Assembly: GCA_030280995.1 (NCBI GenBank) | Contig: JASXTE010000010.1 | Location: 26,165,823-26,229,822 of the forward strand | Reading direction: 5' to 3' | DNA from: Hemileia vastatrix | Taxonomy: Eukaryota; Basidiomycota; Pucciniomycetes; Pucciniales; Zaghouaniaceae | Length of the DNA stretch: 64,000 nt | Shown: positions 54,664-64,000 of the stretch, in pieces | Numbering within the stretch: the first letter of the stretch is position 1 | Layout: each line of letters starts with the position of its first letter | Notes under the pieces: generated by a model | What the model was told of the DNA's origin: nothing | The model's database searches: none | The model's input: the letters and a program-made list of their open reading frames with translations, nothing else | Translations under genes and position numbers: made by a program

Positions 54664-57600
54664 ATGCCAATTACTCAATCCCAACAGGATACTAAGCCCA
54701 ACAATCTTATCCCAGAGGACACTTCAACCCCTGCTCCCTGCAATACTGCTTCCCCCCCTCCCCTCCCCAACATGCCACTGCAAAATCTATCCCAATCCTC
54801 CTTCTCCTCCTCTTTCTCTTCACCTGCATCCCTCACCCTAGAAGAGATCCAACACCATCACAAAGAACTTTGTGGTATTGCAAAAGCAACCACAGGTGTC
54901 ATGAAATTATTGGCCAACAGATCCAATTGGCACAACTGGGAATGGCAAGTGAAGAAAGTGATGAACAACTATGTTGGTTCCTCCTCTTTTGACACTAGAA
55001 ACACAATCTCTACTGGTTATTCTTTCATCGATTACTTGGTGTGGATCATTATTTTTAACACCATTGAAACTTCCCTGCAATGATTGCTGTCCTCCAAAAG
55101 CACATGTCAAGTTGCCTACTTAACCCTTTTCAAGAAATTTAACTGTGCAACTCACACCTCATGTTAATCTTATTCCAAAAAACTTCTTTCCATCCCTCTC
55201 CAACCATTCATATCTGTTGCAAATCATTGTGAAGGTGTACAAGAAAGCATTGAGACAATCCTTAGGACAGGCTTTAATTTCACCAATGCCTCTTTCAAAG
55301 CCATTATGTGTCAAATCCTCCTCCCCCTATCACAGGCTGAACTTTCTGCAGATGTTAGTTGGGCTATAGAATCCAGAGGTTCATCCCTCACAATGATCTC
55401 CAATAACTTCCTTACCAAAATGATAAATTCCAAAAACAAATATCTCACTTATAAAACAAGCTGGTGACTCATCTAATGCTTTGTCTATATCTGTTAATGC
55501 TTTCCGTCCATGTCATGATTGACCTTGACAAATGGATTCATACTTATTGTCAAATGCTCAAAGACACTGCAATGACTGTGGTTCTTTTAAGAATCTGTAC
55601 CCAGATTGTCTGTACAATCAGCATTCTTCCTTCTACTTCCTTACTTTGGAACTTTATTATGATCTAAACCAAAAAATTTCTGAACTGGGAAAAACATCCA
55701 AAATAACCAACAATCATAAAGGGGAAGTCAAGATCCACGTGGCCAACATAGTGGGACAGACTATTGAAATTGATTTCAACTCAATGAAAGTGCTTTCCAC
55801 AGAAATTAATCAAATTGACCTAAAGAGTTTTGAATGGCAGAATGAAACACCCACATCCAGCACTGAGGCAATAGTCAATTCCAGAGCTACTCATTATGTC
55901 ACAGGAGATGTGAGTACCCTCTTCAATTTTAGACCTCTTGCACCACATATTCCAGTGAAAGTGGAAACTAATGGCCCTCCTTATTTCATCACTGGCACTG
56001 GGGATATTAAACTTGTAGGATTAGGTGGTACTGTAATCTTAAAAAATGTCTTCTATTTTCCACAAGCTAGAACAACATTAATTTCTCTTTTTGATTTGGT
56101 TAAAGCTGGAATAATATTTTCTATGTTGCCCAATAGAGAAATTGTACTTACACATGATGGTACTAAAATATTGTCTGGAAGAAGTTGGATTGTAAATCCA
56201 ATAAAATGTAATAATCCTGATTCTTTTCTAAATAAAAGCTCATTTTTATCATACACTGCCCATCTCTCTCCCCAACTCAACTCAGTTGACTTGTTTAACA
56301 TTTTACTTGACAATTTTAACTCAGCCAATATCCACTGACTGTATCCCTCACCTGGTTCCCTCCAAGATTGGCACCAAAGACCTAGGTGACAGTAGTGACT
56401 GTGTTCTTTGAAAACTTATCAGCCTTCACCTGGATTTGGGTCTTCCTGCTGAATGTCCTAAAGGTAAAATAGCCTGTGTAGATTGTGCTATTGCTAAGAG
56501 TGTAAAAAAATCCACTGTTCAAAGTGAGATTTCACCCATATCCATTTTTTCACTTGTTGTAGGAGCTCTTATAGATCCTATCAAAGATTCCACAATCAAT
56601 GGCAGTTTTAAATGGGAAGCAATCTTCAGAGAATCATCCTCCATTCACGGTGAGGTATTTCTATTAGGGGGTATCAATGTTCAGGGATCTGCAATTAAGG
56701 ATCAGGAATTTTTTTTTCCCGGGATCAGACATTATTAATTGCGGAAGATTCTTATCCACTAGCCCTGGGGCTAGTGGATAAGAAATCCATGATAATGCAT
56801 TATCCTTCCTCTTATACCCCAATTTCCATTCCTAATTCGTGATCCCAAACTCATCACATCCATGAGGCATATCCAGAGAGTAGTCCAAGATGTGGTTATG
56901 GCAGAAAGTTGTGCAACATGTGGTTATGACAGAAAGTTGTCCAAGATGTGGTTATGAAAAATTGAGTAGAAAAATGTCAGATAAGAGGTGAACATTGACA
57001 CATAAAGTGTCTAATAACCCAATTATTAGCAAAAATAATTGCAGAAGATAATTGGTGTATAAGGATTTTTATCCACAATTAATTAAATTGTGGATCGGTC
57101 AACATTGATACCTCCTATTAAAAATAAGAGTGATGCAATGAGCGCATTCAAAAATTTTCACAACAGACTGTCAAATTTTACAGGAAAACATCTCCAAGTT
57201 CTAAGGACCAATGGAGAACTACACTACAATGCCATGAAGTCTTATCTTGCTTTGATAGGTGCTGTTCACAAAGTAAAAATGCCTTACCATGCTGAAAAAA
57301 ATGGTATGGCTGAAAATCTCAATTTCACAGTGGGAAATGTTTCCCAAACTTCATTGTTAGCTAGTGGGTTTCCAAAAAGCTTCTGGGGATTGGCCTACAA
57401 ATGGGCATCTTTTTTCAATAACAGGTTACCTAACAGCAAGATAACCAACTCCATCCCTCTAAAAATCTTCTATGGCACCTGTCCAAATTTCCACAACTTG
57501 CACACTTTTGGAGAAACTGCTTTTGTACATGTCCACAAAGAAATTTGCACAATATTAGATAACCATGCAGTCAAATGTAGGGTAGTGGTTTACTATCAAA

Positions 57601-58447
57601 ATAACTATGGTTGGCTATTCTGGAATGAAGAATCTGCCATGGCCATTTTTCCAACTAAATATCCAAAATTGACAGACATCTCACTTCTACCTCCTACAAA
57701 CTCAGAAGAAATAACCCCTCTTAAAGATTCCTTGGAATCAATCCTCAACTCTCTTATCCTAGGAAATTTTTCTGCCAAAAAAACAATTAAGGAACAAGAC
57801 AAAGCAATTGAAGATATACAAGGTGAAACTGCCAGATCCCCTATCCCAATACCCAAAACATATCTCCAAGCTATGCGTTCTTCTGAAGCCTCTAATTGGA
57901 AATCTGCCTGTGAGAATGAGATGGAAAACATTTCACAGCTCAAGTTTTAGTCAGCCGTCTCCCTACCTCCTGGAGCCATTCCACTCAAAGGTAAATGGGT
58001 CTTCAAAGTCAAGTAATCACAAGAAAACATGCCAATAAAATACAAAGCCTGTTTTTTTACTAAAGTTTTTAAGCAACACAAAGGCATTGATTACAACAAT
58101 AAATTTCCCACAATGGAAAATTTTTCATTACAAAGAATTATTATGACACTAGCTGATTTATATGGCTGAACTTTGAAATCTTTTGATGTTACTGCTGCTT
58201 AACTTAATAGTAATGTGGAAGAAGAATTGTGGATTGAACCACCACCAGGTATGACTCTCACTGAACCATATAATGTCCTTAAGATTCATAAAGCACTTGA
58301 TGGGACCAAAAAAGCTGCTTGTTGCTGGTGGCTTCATATTGAAGAGAAACTCAAAATTCTAGGATTTGAAGCAAGCCAATACAACTCAATTCTTTATTTT
58401 CTTTAAGATAAATCATCTACAGGTATAATATGGCTTCATGTTGACAT
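54664..58447 (+). pseudogene. Copia element 3 gag-pol, truncated
   Basis: Gag begins MPITQSQQDTKPNNLIPEDT, with SNWHNWEWQVKKVMNNYVG and a knuckle CNDCGSFKNLYPDC (about 55,570), where the family histidine is Asn. The protease reads AIVNSRATHYVTGD, in place of DSGATHH, so the catalytic aspartate is lost. Integrase pieces are GLPAECPKGKIACVDCAIAK, RTNGELHYNAMKSYLALIGA, KNGMAENLNFTVGNVSQTSL and NRLPNSKITNSIPLKIFYG. Reverse transcriptase pieces are VEEELWIEPPPGMTLTEPYN and TKKAACCWWLHIEEKLKILG. The element stops abruptly at IWLHVD (58,445), just before the catalytic VDD box, where transposon copy 2 begins. Many stops and shifts. A family D MITE splits the integrase. Confidence 0.85.
56666..57116. 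mobile_element. Family D MITE, short copy 2 (451 bp)
   Basis: Termini AGGGGGTATCAATGTT and AACATTGATACCTCCT, TSD ATT at 56,663-56,665 and 57,117-57,119. The hairpin TTATCCACTAGCCC / GGGCTAGTGGATAA lies at 56,752-56,781. It matches both ends of the 2.2 kb copy at 30,896. A sub-repeat of about 30 bp (GTGGTTATGACAGAAAGTTG) is present two to three times at 56,893-56,950. Confidence 0.9.
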
Positions 58448-59045
58448 GTAACTGTAACAGGGAGTAGTGATGAGATTTTGGATAGGTTGGATAAGGGGTC
58501 AAATGTCACATTTCCAAGGTAAAAAAAAAAAAAAAAAAGAAAAAACTTACCAAAAACACTTTGAAACAGTCTAGAATTGTTCTGGGACTGTTTCCAAAGC
58601 AATTTGGCCAAAAAAAACCCCCCCCCCCAAAAAAAAAAAAAAAAAATAAGTAAAAAAAAAAAAAGTCAGTAAAAATAAAAGTATGATCAGGTAGCACTCA
58701 CCTTAGGTAAGTGTTGGAAGGAGCTTGAAGAGAAATATGAGGAACACATGAAGCTGTGAAAAAAAAAACATACCTTGATGAAAGGGCAGAAAAAGATGTA
58801 AAGAGGAAGAGAGTTGGGGGAATCTGGAAGGAGTATTGGTTGATGATTAGGATATGCATTATGAAATGCATTCAGAAATGTGTTTTGAAATGTGTTCTGA
58901 AATGTGTTATGACATGCAATATGGAAGAGTTTCAAGGGAATGAGTTGAGGGCCTTTGCCCACTGGGAAAGCTGAATACATATAAATTGCATGTCCACCAT
59001 GAAAGAAAAAAAAAATAAGTTACAAGATAATTATGTAATTCATCA

Positions 59046-59088
<43 letters not shown>

Positions 59089-61020
59089 AAGATTCTAAGA
59101 GATTTTCAAATTTTGACCAAATTAAAAAATTAAAAAATTAAAAAATTAAAATCAAGACCTTTTTAAAGTCAGCATATAAAAAAAAAAAAAATTAAATTAA
59201 TCAAGTAAATCTAGAAACTGTTTTATTTCATCTGTCGATTTGACTGCACTCAGACATGCTATCATCAAGTTTTGTTTTATGGGTTTTTCTTCAGTTTTTA
59301 TTTTTATTATTATTATTATTTTTATTTTTTTTTTGATTTAATTTGTCATATATTTGAACTGTAGTTTTTCTCTTTCCAACTGAAGTTTTTTGATTTCTGA
59401 GTGTATGATTCTCTTCCCTTTCAAGCTTTGAGTTCTCTATCTCCATCTTTAAACAATCTTTCTCAATTTCTAAAGAATTTTCATCCTTGTTGAGGAAGTG
59501 AAAGACACTTTTTTTTCTTCTTCTTTCAGGTCAAATCCTCAGCTAACAGACTTCTCTTGAGACTCCATTTTCAAAATATCTATCTGGGCCATTTCTTTTG
59601 ATGCAACAAGTTTTACTTTCAAATCAAAGAAAAGACAAAAACAAAACATCATATAGAAATGAAACAACTCAAAGAAGCTTTACCTTCTGACATGTTTGTC
59701 AAACAATTTTCTCCAGAAGTGGATAAAACTAATTTTAAACTTGATTGATTTTTTGTGAAAGATGTCAAAGCTCTTCTTTTTTAAGTCTGTTTGGGGGTTT
59801 TTGATTGGCTCATCTTCTAAACTGCTCTCCAAATCCAAATCTTCATGAAAAGTATCTTGATTCACTCCAGCTGGGGTCTGGTTCATGATTGGTATAGATG
59901 TTCTTAAATCAAAAAAGAAAAGAAAAAATTCTAGTAAAAGTTGGATGGGAGGTTTTTGATAAAAACCATTTAAACTCACAAAAACTGCATCATCTTGCTC
60001 ATGGTCAGAATCTTAGTGAGCATCCTCTAAATCTTGTGTATTGAGTATTGGATCAATCAGGATGTCTAAATCATAGTTAATTTCAGAGCCCAGTAGTTAA
60101 GAATCCTCAGTGTGTAGAGGAATTACATCAGCTCTTTGCCCAAAGAGATCATCCATCTTTTGATAGAGTGGGCACATTGAATTGAGTTTTTCAGTGATTG
60201 AAGTGATTCCATTTTTGAAAATCTTCTTCTGATACTTTTCAAGCCAGTAGAAGAAGAAGAAGCCATTTTTACTTTCTTTTGTATTTTGAATGATCAATTT
60301 TTTTGAATTTCTCCCTCATTTGCTTGGTCGTTAAGTCTGTTTTACCTTTTGTTTTATTTATTTATTTATTTTTAGTTCAATTGCCATTTTCTGATACCCA
60401 CTGATTTTTGAGGCAGGTGGGCATCCCAGATGTGTAAAAGACTTGTCACAGCCAAAGCAGGCATCAAAATTTGATTTTGTTGGAAACCAATTGATCACAA
60501 TCTGAAAGTCACTCTTGGTTAGTTGGGTATACTTTTGAGCAATGGTTTTTGGGGTGAGGCATAGTGGAATTAAAACTATGGAGAGGACAAAATGATTAGT
60601 ACATGGTAAACTTTGATGGATAAGAAAGTGAAATCCTAACAAAGATTTAGTGAGATAAGACAAACTAAAATAGAAAAAAAAAAAAAAAGAATAAAAACAT
60701 GAGCTTGATAAGGTGATGATAAAAGATAAGAAACAGAAAAACTTACAATGATGATGAATATATAAATTTGAGTGGGAGTCCAGGATAATGTGGGGTTGGG
60801 GGCAAAGGGGTCTGATGTACAGTGGATTGAGGGAATGTGTGTATGGGTGGGCTGAATTGTGGTTGGGGTTATGGTGCAAGAATAGGAAGTATTTGATGAA
60901 GTATTTGACCAAATGTTTGACATCTCTGACCCCAAGTCAGCCATTTATGATGTTGTGTCTTGGAATGGCGTATTTAAGCTGAAGTCCGCCAGGCGTATAT
61001 GGTCATGTTTGACACCCCCT
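58448..61020 (-). mobile_element. Accessory-protein DNA transposon, copy 2
   Basis: The right terminus is ATGTTTGACACCCCCT (61,005-61,020), the inverse of the family C left ends at 12,609 and 54,133. From about 58,500 it aligns with 26,340-28,291 and, beyond the Copia there, with 35,733-36,404. It may be the right half of the family C copy starting at 54,133 with Copia 3 inserted, though the outer trinucleotides (AAA / AAT) do not match exactly. A T-run of about 35 lies near 59,050. Confidence 0.65.
59220..60944 (-). pseudogene. Transposon accessory protein, copy 2
   Basis: Exon 1 (60,944-60,747) starts MADLGSEMSNIWSNTSSNTS and ends at a GTAAGT donor. After an AT-rich intron, exon 2 (about 60,560-60,370) has YTQLTKSDFQIVINWFPTKS, NFDACFGCDKS and PPASKISGYQKMAIEL. 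A later frame (60,260-60,097) gives FKNGITSITEKLNSMCPLYQ and KMDDLFGQRADVIPL, equivalent to the MCPFYEEMDKLFG motif of the 46.6 kb copy. Then come an acidic segment (NQDTFHEDLDLESSLEDE) and a charged C-terminal coiled coil (NSLEIEKDCLKMEIENSKLE). Stops and shifts break it. It shows the full exon order the other copies lack. Confidence 0.6.
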
Positions 61021-61391
61021 AATTAATATAATGGGATAATAAATAAATACATAAGAGTTGGGGAAATATCCTTGATCTCACAAGCACTTTTCATTACAAC
61101 AGATTGTTTGTTTCAATCTTGAGGCACAAAACTATAACGCAAATGAATAAACAATAGTTCATGTATCACTTGTTTTTAGCACTTAAAGGTCTTAAGTGGG
61201 TCTTAACAAATTTCAAAAAACAAACAAACAAACAAACAATTGTTGTCACTGTTATACAACGTTTGCGCAATTGTTGCGCCCCTCCAAGGTGAAAAACGAT
61301 TAAAAAAAAAAAAAAAAGAGTTATAATGTTTCATTCATGAAGATAATTTAATTATCTGACAAACATTAACCAAATGAATGATTGGAGCAAA

Positions 61392-61426
<35 letters not shown>

Positions 61427-61998
61427 GCAAATTTTTGCATGAATGGGCTAAATTTTAATGGACAAATATTGGATTATTCACAGGCTGATGAAAATGTTAT
61501 TTTTTGAACTACTTGGCTCACCTTTGAGATTTTCTATGTCTGTCAAATGACTTCTGACATCCAGATGAACATCATCAATTCAAAAAAGAGAAGCACGCAC
61601 AACAAATAACCCAATATTAAAGCATTATCTGCAAATCTCATTGAAACCGCAAAATTGTGATGGGATAAAACATTAATAATATTGAGAATACTTTGTTGAC
61701 TAGTCTCTGTATCTATTTTTGTGTCTAGCTATCATGATGTAGATCTGTAAATGTTTTTTTGCTCTTCACTTCATTGACATCAAGTGGCATGATAATAGTA
61801 TTATATGTCAGATAGATTCAAAAAACAAGTGAGTGTTTAATTGATATTTATTTGTAAGGAGGGGAGCCAAGCGGATCGAGAAAGAAGATAGCCGATTGTG
61901 TTTGGATGAGGGGAGATCTATTGAAATGATTTTTATGCGCAAGGAGGATGATGGATGGATGGATGGATGGATGGATGTTTAAGAGTGAATGATGATCT
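61021..61998. other. Intergenic region with homopolymers and a (GGAT)n microsatellite
   Basis: A T-run at about 61,400-61,426 and a GGAT/ATGG repeat at 61,949-61,978, close to the 3' end of the ribosomal-protein gene. No gene was found. Confidence 0.6.
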
Positions 61999-62598
61999 TC
62001 ACATGCCCTTTAATTTCATGACGCTAATGATTTTAACTCTACGTTGAACTTCAATAGCAAAGTTGAGACGATGCCTTTCACTTCTTAAGCGTTGACGTTT
62101 AAGAAAAGGTTTTTCGTAACGTTTATTAAGGATGATTTCGCGTTTAATTTTATGAGAAGATAATAGATAAGATAACCGTTTATAAGCGCGATCGACTTCT
62201 GAAGGAGCAACTTGACGGAACAAGAAAGAAGTTGGAGGCAATCTGATTGTACGAAAGACTCTAGTTGTAGAGGGAGTGATTGGGCCAGAGTGAGGCTGTA
62301 TTGATAAAGAAGAAACTTTTGACCAAAGTTGATCGAGGGTAGGTTTTTGATTTTTCTGGCGCTCTAGTTGTAATAGATATTGTTGGTGCTGTTCTTGCTG
62401 TTGATGGTGTTGATGCTGAGCAATCGAATTGAATATGCTTGATAATAAGACATGATGATGATTGTTAACGCTGGAGGTGGGGTTATCTGAAGAGGAAGAA
62501 AGCGGTGTTTTAGGAGTGTTGGGAGTGTTATTCAGAGTGAAATTGAAAGGATTCTGTGGTGGACGAGTGGAGAAGAAGAGACGAATGAGACGAGACAT
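61999..62598 (-). CDS. MRP21: Mitochondrial small-subunit ribosomal protein bS21m
   Basis: A single-exon frame of 199 residues if started at ATG 62,598 (MSRLIRLFFSTRPPQNPF), a typical Arg-rich, amphipathic mitochondrial presequence. An upstream in-frame ATG at 62,754 would overlap the CCT3 start and give a hydrophobic, unconvincing extension, so the inner start is preferred. A Ser/Gln/His-rich linker (HQHHQQQEQHQQ) is followed from about residue 140 by the bS21 domain: VDRAYKRLSYLLSSHKIKRE, then a strongly basic tail KRYEKPFLKRQRLRSERHRL. The C-terminal helices and basic tail fit the bS21/MRPS21 family, which binds the 3' part of mitochondrial small-subunit rRNA. No decay is seen. It is transcribed away from CCT3. 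The symbol follows the yeast orthologue. Confidence 0.8.
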   Translation of the reverse strand: MSRLIRLFFSTRPPQNPFNFTLNNTPNTPKTPLSSSSDNPTSSVNNHHHVLLSSIFNSIAQHQHHQQQEQHQQYLLQLERQKNQKPTLDQLWSKVSSLSIQPHSGPITPSTTRVFRTIRLPPTSFLFRQVAPSEVDRAYKRLSYLLSSHKIKREIILNKRYEKPFLKRQRLRSERHRLNFAIEVQRRVKIISVMKLKGM

Positions 62599-62734
62599 GG
62601 TGGAGAAGATGATGGGACTTGGAGGGCGGGGATGGGATGAGATGGAATGCAATATGCCATTATTCATTATCTCACTCTTCAATCTCAAAAACTCCATCAT
62701 TAACATAAAAATCAAAACTTCTCCACTACTCAAC
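62599..62734. promoter_or_regulatory. Divergent promoter between bS21m and CCT3
   Basis: Only about 136 bp separate the two start codons, so the genes must share a bidirectional promoter and 5' UTRs. No clear TATA box was seen. Confidence 0.6.
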
Positions 62735-64000
62735 ATGGCAGCAAATCCTGTCATGATTATAAGTAAGTCTAAAGATCATTCATCCACTCAGTCTTCCTGG
62801 CATTGAACTCCTTCAATTTCATCAGATGCTCCTAATCCTCATCGTCAATCTGGAAGAAAGGCTCAGGTTTCTAATATTTCTGCTGCAAAAACCGTGGCTG
62901 ATGTCATAAGAACTTGTCTTGGACCCAAGGCAATGCTCAAAATGGTAAACACTCCATCTTCATCATTATAGAAAAAAAAAAAAAAGAAAAAAAGAAAAAA
63001 AAAAAAGAAAAAAGAAAAACTTTGCTTCTTCAAGCTCAACCCAACCAACCATTCTTATCTTTTTCTTTTCTAAGATCCTCGATCCAATGGGCGGAATCCT
63101 GTAAGCATTTTTTATTTTATTTTATTTTTTCTTTTTCTGTTGATCGATTCCTGCATTTCCAAATCATTTACTATTATTATTACTTCTTTCAGACTGACAA
63201 ACGATGGTAACGCTATCCTGAGAGAAATCGACGTTGCACATCCTGCCGCAAAATCAATGATCGAACTTAGTAGAACACAAGATGAAGTACTGTTTTCTTC
63301 AGCTTTATCTTCCTTTTTTCCTCATCTCATCCATCTTAATTGAAAACAATCCTCCCTCCCTCCCTTTTTTTTTTTTTTTAGGAATGTGGCGATGGCACCA
63401 CTTCTATCATCATCCTAGCCGCCGAAATATTAACCTCTGCCCTTCCTCATCTCGAACGAAATATTCATCCCGTCATTATCATTCGCGCTTTCAAGAAAGC
63501 ACTTGCACATGCTCTTACGATCATCGATAACATCTCTATTCCCATCGATATTAATAATGACTCGGAAATGTTGGCTCTCATCAAAACTTCGGTGGGTACC
63601 AAATTCAGTTCCCGTTGGAGTCAACTCATCTGCCAAATAGCTCTCAATGCTGTTCGTACCGTCACCCTTGTCGAAAACGGCCACAAGGAAGTTGACATTA
63701 AGCGCTACGCCAAAGTCGAAAAAGTTCCTGGTGGGGAAATTGAAGACTCTCACGTTCTCGATGGCGTTATGCTCAACAAAGATATCACTCATCCACAAAT
63801 GAGACGTCGGATAGAGAAACCTAGAGTCATTCTGTTAGATTGTTCATTGGAGTATAAAAAGGGTGAAAGTCAAACGAATATTGAGCTTGCTAAAGAAGGG
63901 CAATATGAACGATTCTTAGAAATCGAAGAAGAACAAGTCAAACTCATGTGCGAAAAAATCATCGAATTTAAACCTGATTTGGTCGTTACTGAGAAGGGAA
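62735..64000 (+). CDS. CCT3: Chaperonin TCP-1 subunit gamma (CCT3), 5' part
   Basis: Five exons are readable: 62,735-62,762, 62,826-62,944, 63,076-63,101, 63,193-63,286 and 63,382 to the window end, joined by introns with GTAAGT, GTAAAC, GTAAGC and GTACTG donors and AG acceptors. The product starts MAANPVMIIN, then SGRKAQVSNISAAKTVADVI and RTCLGPKAMLKM, ILDPMGGILLTNDGNAILRE (nucleotide-binding DPMGG and TNDG), HPAAKSMIELSRTQDE, ECGDGTTSIIILAAEIL (GDGTT, ATP-binding and hydrolysis) and the gamma-subunit apical start VMLNKDITHPQMRRRIEKPR with LEYKKGESQTNIEL. About 290 of the usual roughly 550 residues are here; the rest lies beyond the window. CCT folds actin, tubulin and other cytosolic proteins as an eight-subunit double ring. 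Intron 2 contains an A-rich tract. Exon phases all agree, so the gene looks intact. Confidence 0.97.

Noticed and set aside
62599..62754. Longer bS21m start at 62,754
   Set aside because: It would overlap CCT3 exon 1 and add a non-presequence-like segment; the inner ATG begins a classic mitochondrial presequence.
1..64000. CRISPR array or bacterial operon
   Set aside because: Spliceosomal introns, LTR retroelements and CCT3 show a eukaryotic genome; no spaced identical repeats of CRISPR type were seen.

Overview
This window is an AT-rich stretch of a filamentous fungal genome, about 47 kb of it built from layered transposable elements, followed by a gene-bearing end. The retroelement proteins (chromoviral Ty3/Gypsy, Ty1/Copia, a Tad-like LINE tail), the Harbinger-type transposase, the decayed TET/JBP-like dioxygenase and short introns with GTAAGT-like donors fit a basidiomycete, most probably a large-genome rust fungus (Pucciniales). 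That assignment rests on remembered resemblance of the protein families, not on a search.

Layout. 1-2.5 kb: no genes; a GC/pyrimidine-rich degenerate minisatellite and one end of a CACTA-like MITE (family A). 2.5-6.3 kb: LTR pieces around the 3' end of a Gypsy pol gene (chromodomain) with a complete family A MITE. 6.3-10.5 kb: a decayed minus-strand Gypsy gag-pol with a good PBS candidate. 11.4-15.1 kb: one truncated and one longer Harbinger-like transposon. 15,571-24,754: a complete young Ty3/Gypsy chromovirus with near-identical LTRs, TSD ATATA, polypurine tract and one 2,043-codon frame broken by four stop codons. 25.1-26.2 kb: TET/JBP-like dioxygenase relic. 26.3-36.4 kb: a DNA transposon split by a Copia element, itself split by a 2.2 kb TIR element (family D) that carries a LINE fragment and a MITE. 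36,699-39,277: a solo LTR holding another solo LTR, both with TSDs. 40.4-47.7 kb: a second accessory-protein DNA transposon split by a Copia element with LTRs of only about 115 bp. 47.7-54.1 kb: a quieter zone with one two-exon orphan gene, a possible orphan exon, a LINE tail and several MITEs. 54.1-61.0 kb: another Copia relic plus a third copy of the accessory-protein transposon. 61.0-64.0 kb: two clear host genes, mitochondrial ribosomal protein bS21m (minus) and CCT3/TCP-1 gamma (plus, cut by the window end), divergent from a promoter gap of about 136 bp.

The most notable material is the MITE biology. Two families with CACTA-type ends (A and B; 3-bp TSDs readable in several copies) carry perfect palindromes centred on TGCTAGCA just inside each end. 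A second group (C, D, H) shares AGGGGGTnTCAA-type termini, with 3-bp TSDs readable in D and H. Because many insertions are nested and flanked by readable TSDs, the order of events can be reconstructed from the sequence alone. Only bS21m, CCT3 and perhaps the 49.6-50.6 kb gene look like intact host genes.
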